Source: Kangiella sp. (GTDB lineage: Bacteria; Pseudomonadota; Gammaproteobacteria; Enterobacterales; Kangiellaceae). Taken from it: a stretch of DNA of 5,596 nucleotides. A program made the translations under genes and the position numbers. This document shows, piece after piece, positions 5,229-5,596 of this stretch (positions within the stretch are counted from its first letter, which is position 1; the number at the start of each line of letters is the position of its first letter). The stretch lies in the NCBI GenBank assembly GCA_002733465.1, contig NVVT01000005.1, forward strand, positions 185,694-191,289. Reading direction: 5' to 3'. A model generated the notes under the pieces. The model searched no databases, was not told where the DNA came from, and saw nothing but the letters and a program-made list of their open reading frames with translations.

Positions 5229-5596
5229 ATGAGTGATGTATTAAACAGAATAATCAAGCACAAACGTTCGGAAGTGGATGAACGTATCAAGTCACTTCCG
5301 TTAGCGATGATAACTGAAAAGTTAGAAAAATCCGATCGTAGTTTATATTCAAGTATTTATGATAAATCCGTCAATAAAAATCAGCCCGCCTATATCTTAG
5401 AGTGCAAGAAAGCTTCGCCATCAAAAGGATTAATCAATAAAACATTTGATTTAAGAAATATAGTTAACATCTACGATAAATACGCAAGTGGGATTTCTGT
5501 TTTAACAGATAGTCATTTCTTTCAGGGACGTTTTGAATATTTGACCCAAGTAAAGGGACTTACAGATTTACCTATTTTATGTAAAGATTTTTTTAT
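5229..5596 (+). CDS. trpC: Indole-3-glycerol phosphate synthase, N-terminal 122 codons (probably bifunctional TrpCF; runs off right edge)
   Basis: It closes the indole ring from carboxyphenylaminodeoxyribulose phosphate. The visible part, from MSDVLNRIIKHK, shows AYILECKKASPSKG (54-67) with catalytic Glu58 and Lys60, then YASGISVLTD (85-94), FFQG (97-100) and ILCKDF (116-121) with catalytic Lys119. ILECKKASPSKG and ISVLTD are strikingly like the E. coli protein, which is a fusion of TrpC with phosphoribosylanthranilate isomerase (TrpF). By that resemblance the full gene is probably trpCF, but the fusion point lies outside the window. The ATG is 9 bases after the trpD stop and has no obvious Shine-Dalgarno, so reinitiation after trpD is likely. 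Confidence 0.94.
   Translation, partial: MSDVLNRIIKHKRSEVDERIKSLPLAMITEKLEKSDRSLYSSIYDKSVNKNQPAYILECKKASPSKGLINKTFDLRNIVNIYDKYASGISVLTDSHFFQGRFEYLTQVKGLTDLPILCKDFF

Overview
The window carries the 5' part of a tryptophan biosynthesis operon on the + strand. A divergently oriented chemotaxis gene lies at the left edge. The DNA is AT-rich. TrpE, TrpD and TrpC read like those of enteric and marine Gammaproteobacteria, and the N-terminus of the CheW-like protein has the same flavour. A plausible source is an AT-rich marine gammaproteobacterium of the Alteromonadales type. That is an inference from protein resemblance, and no marker in the window fixes the genus.

Layout from left to right. At 1-125 (minus strand) is the start of a cheW-like gene that runs off the left edge. 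At 126-798 is a long intergenic region with no full-size gene but dense regulation. It holds a TrpR-operator-like sequence inside one possible promoter (420-449), a second promoter (456-485), and a 31-codon trpL-type leader peptide with tandem Trp codons (538-633). These are followed by a complete attenuator set of alternative stems ending in an intrinsic terminator (678-704). Past the terminator are two small hairpins whose hexaloops both read ANGGAN, the binding signature of CsrA/RsmA. The structural genes then follow closely: a DAHP synthase with an N-terminal ferredoxin-like regulatory domain (799-1815), trpE (1853-3520), trpG (3517-4158, ATGA overlap with trpE), trpD (4182-5219) and the first 122 codons of trpC, probably trpCF (5229 to the right edge).

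How the genes work together. The first gene makes DAHP, the entry compound of the shikimate pathway that leads to chorismate. TrpE and TrpG convert chorismate and glutamine to anthranilate. TrpD adds phosphoribose. TrpC closes the indole ring, and the isomerase step is presumably encoded by the rest of trpC(F). Putting a DAHP synthase first, directly behind the attenuator, would couple shikimate-pathway entry to charged tRNA-Trp. The genes themselves are conventional. The unusual parts are this arrangement, the paired CsrA-like loops between attenuator and first gene, and a perfect 11-bp inverted repeat just inside trpE. No transposons, CRISPR arrays, tRNAs or rRNAs were seen.
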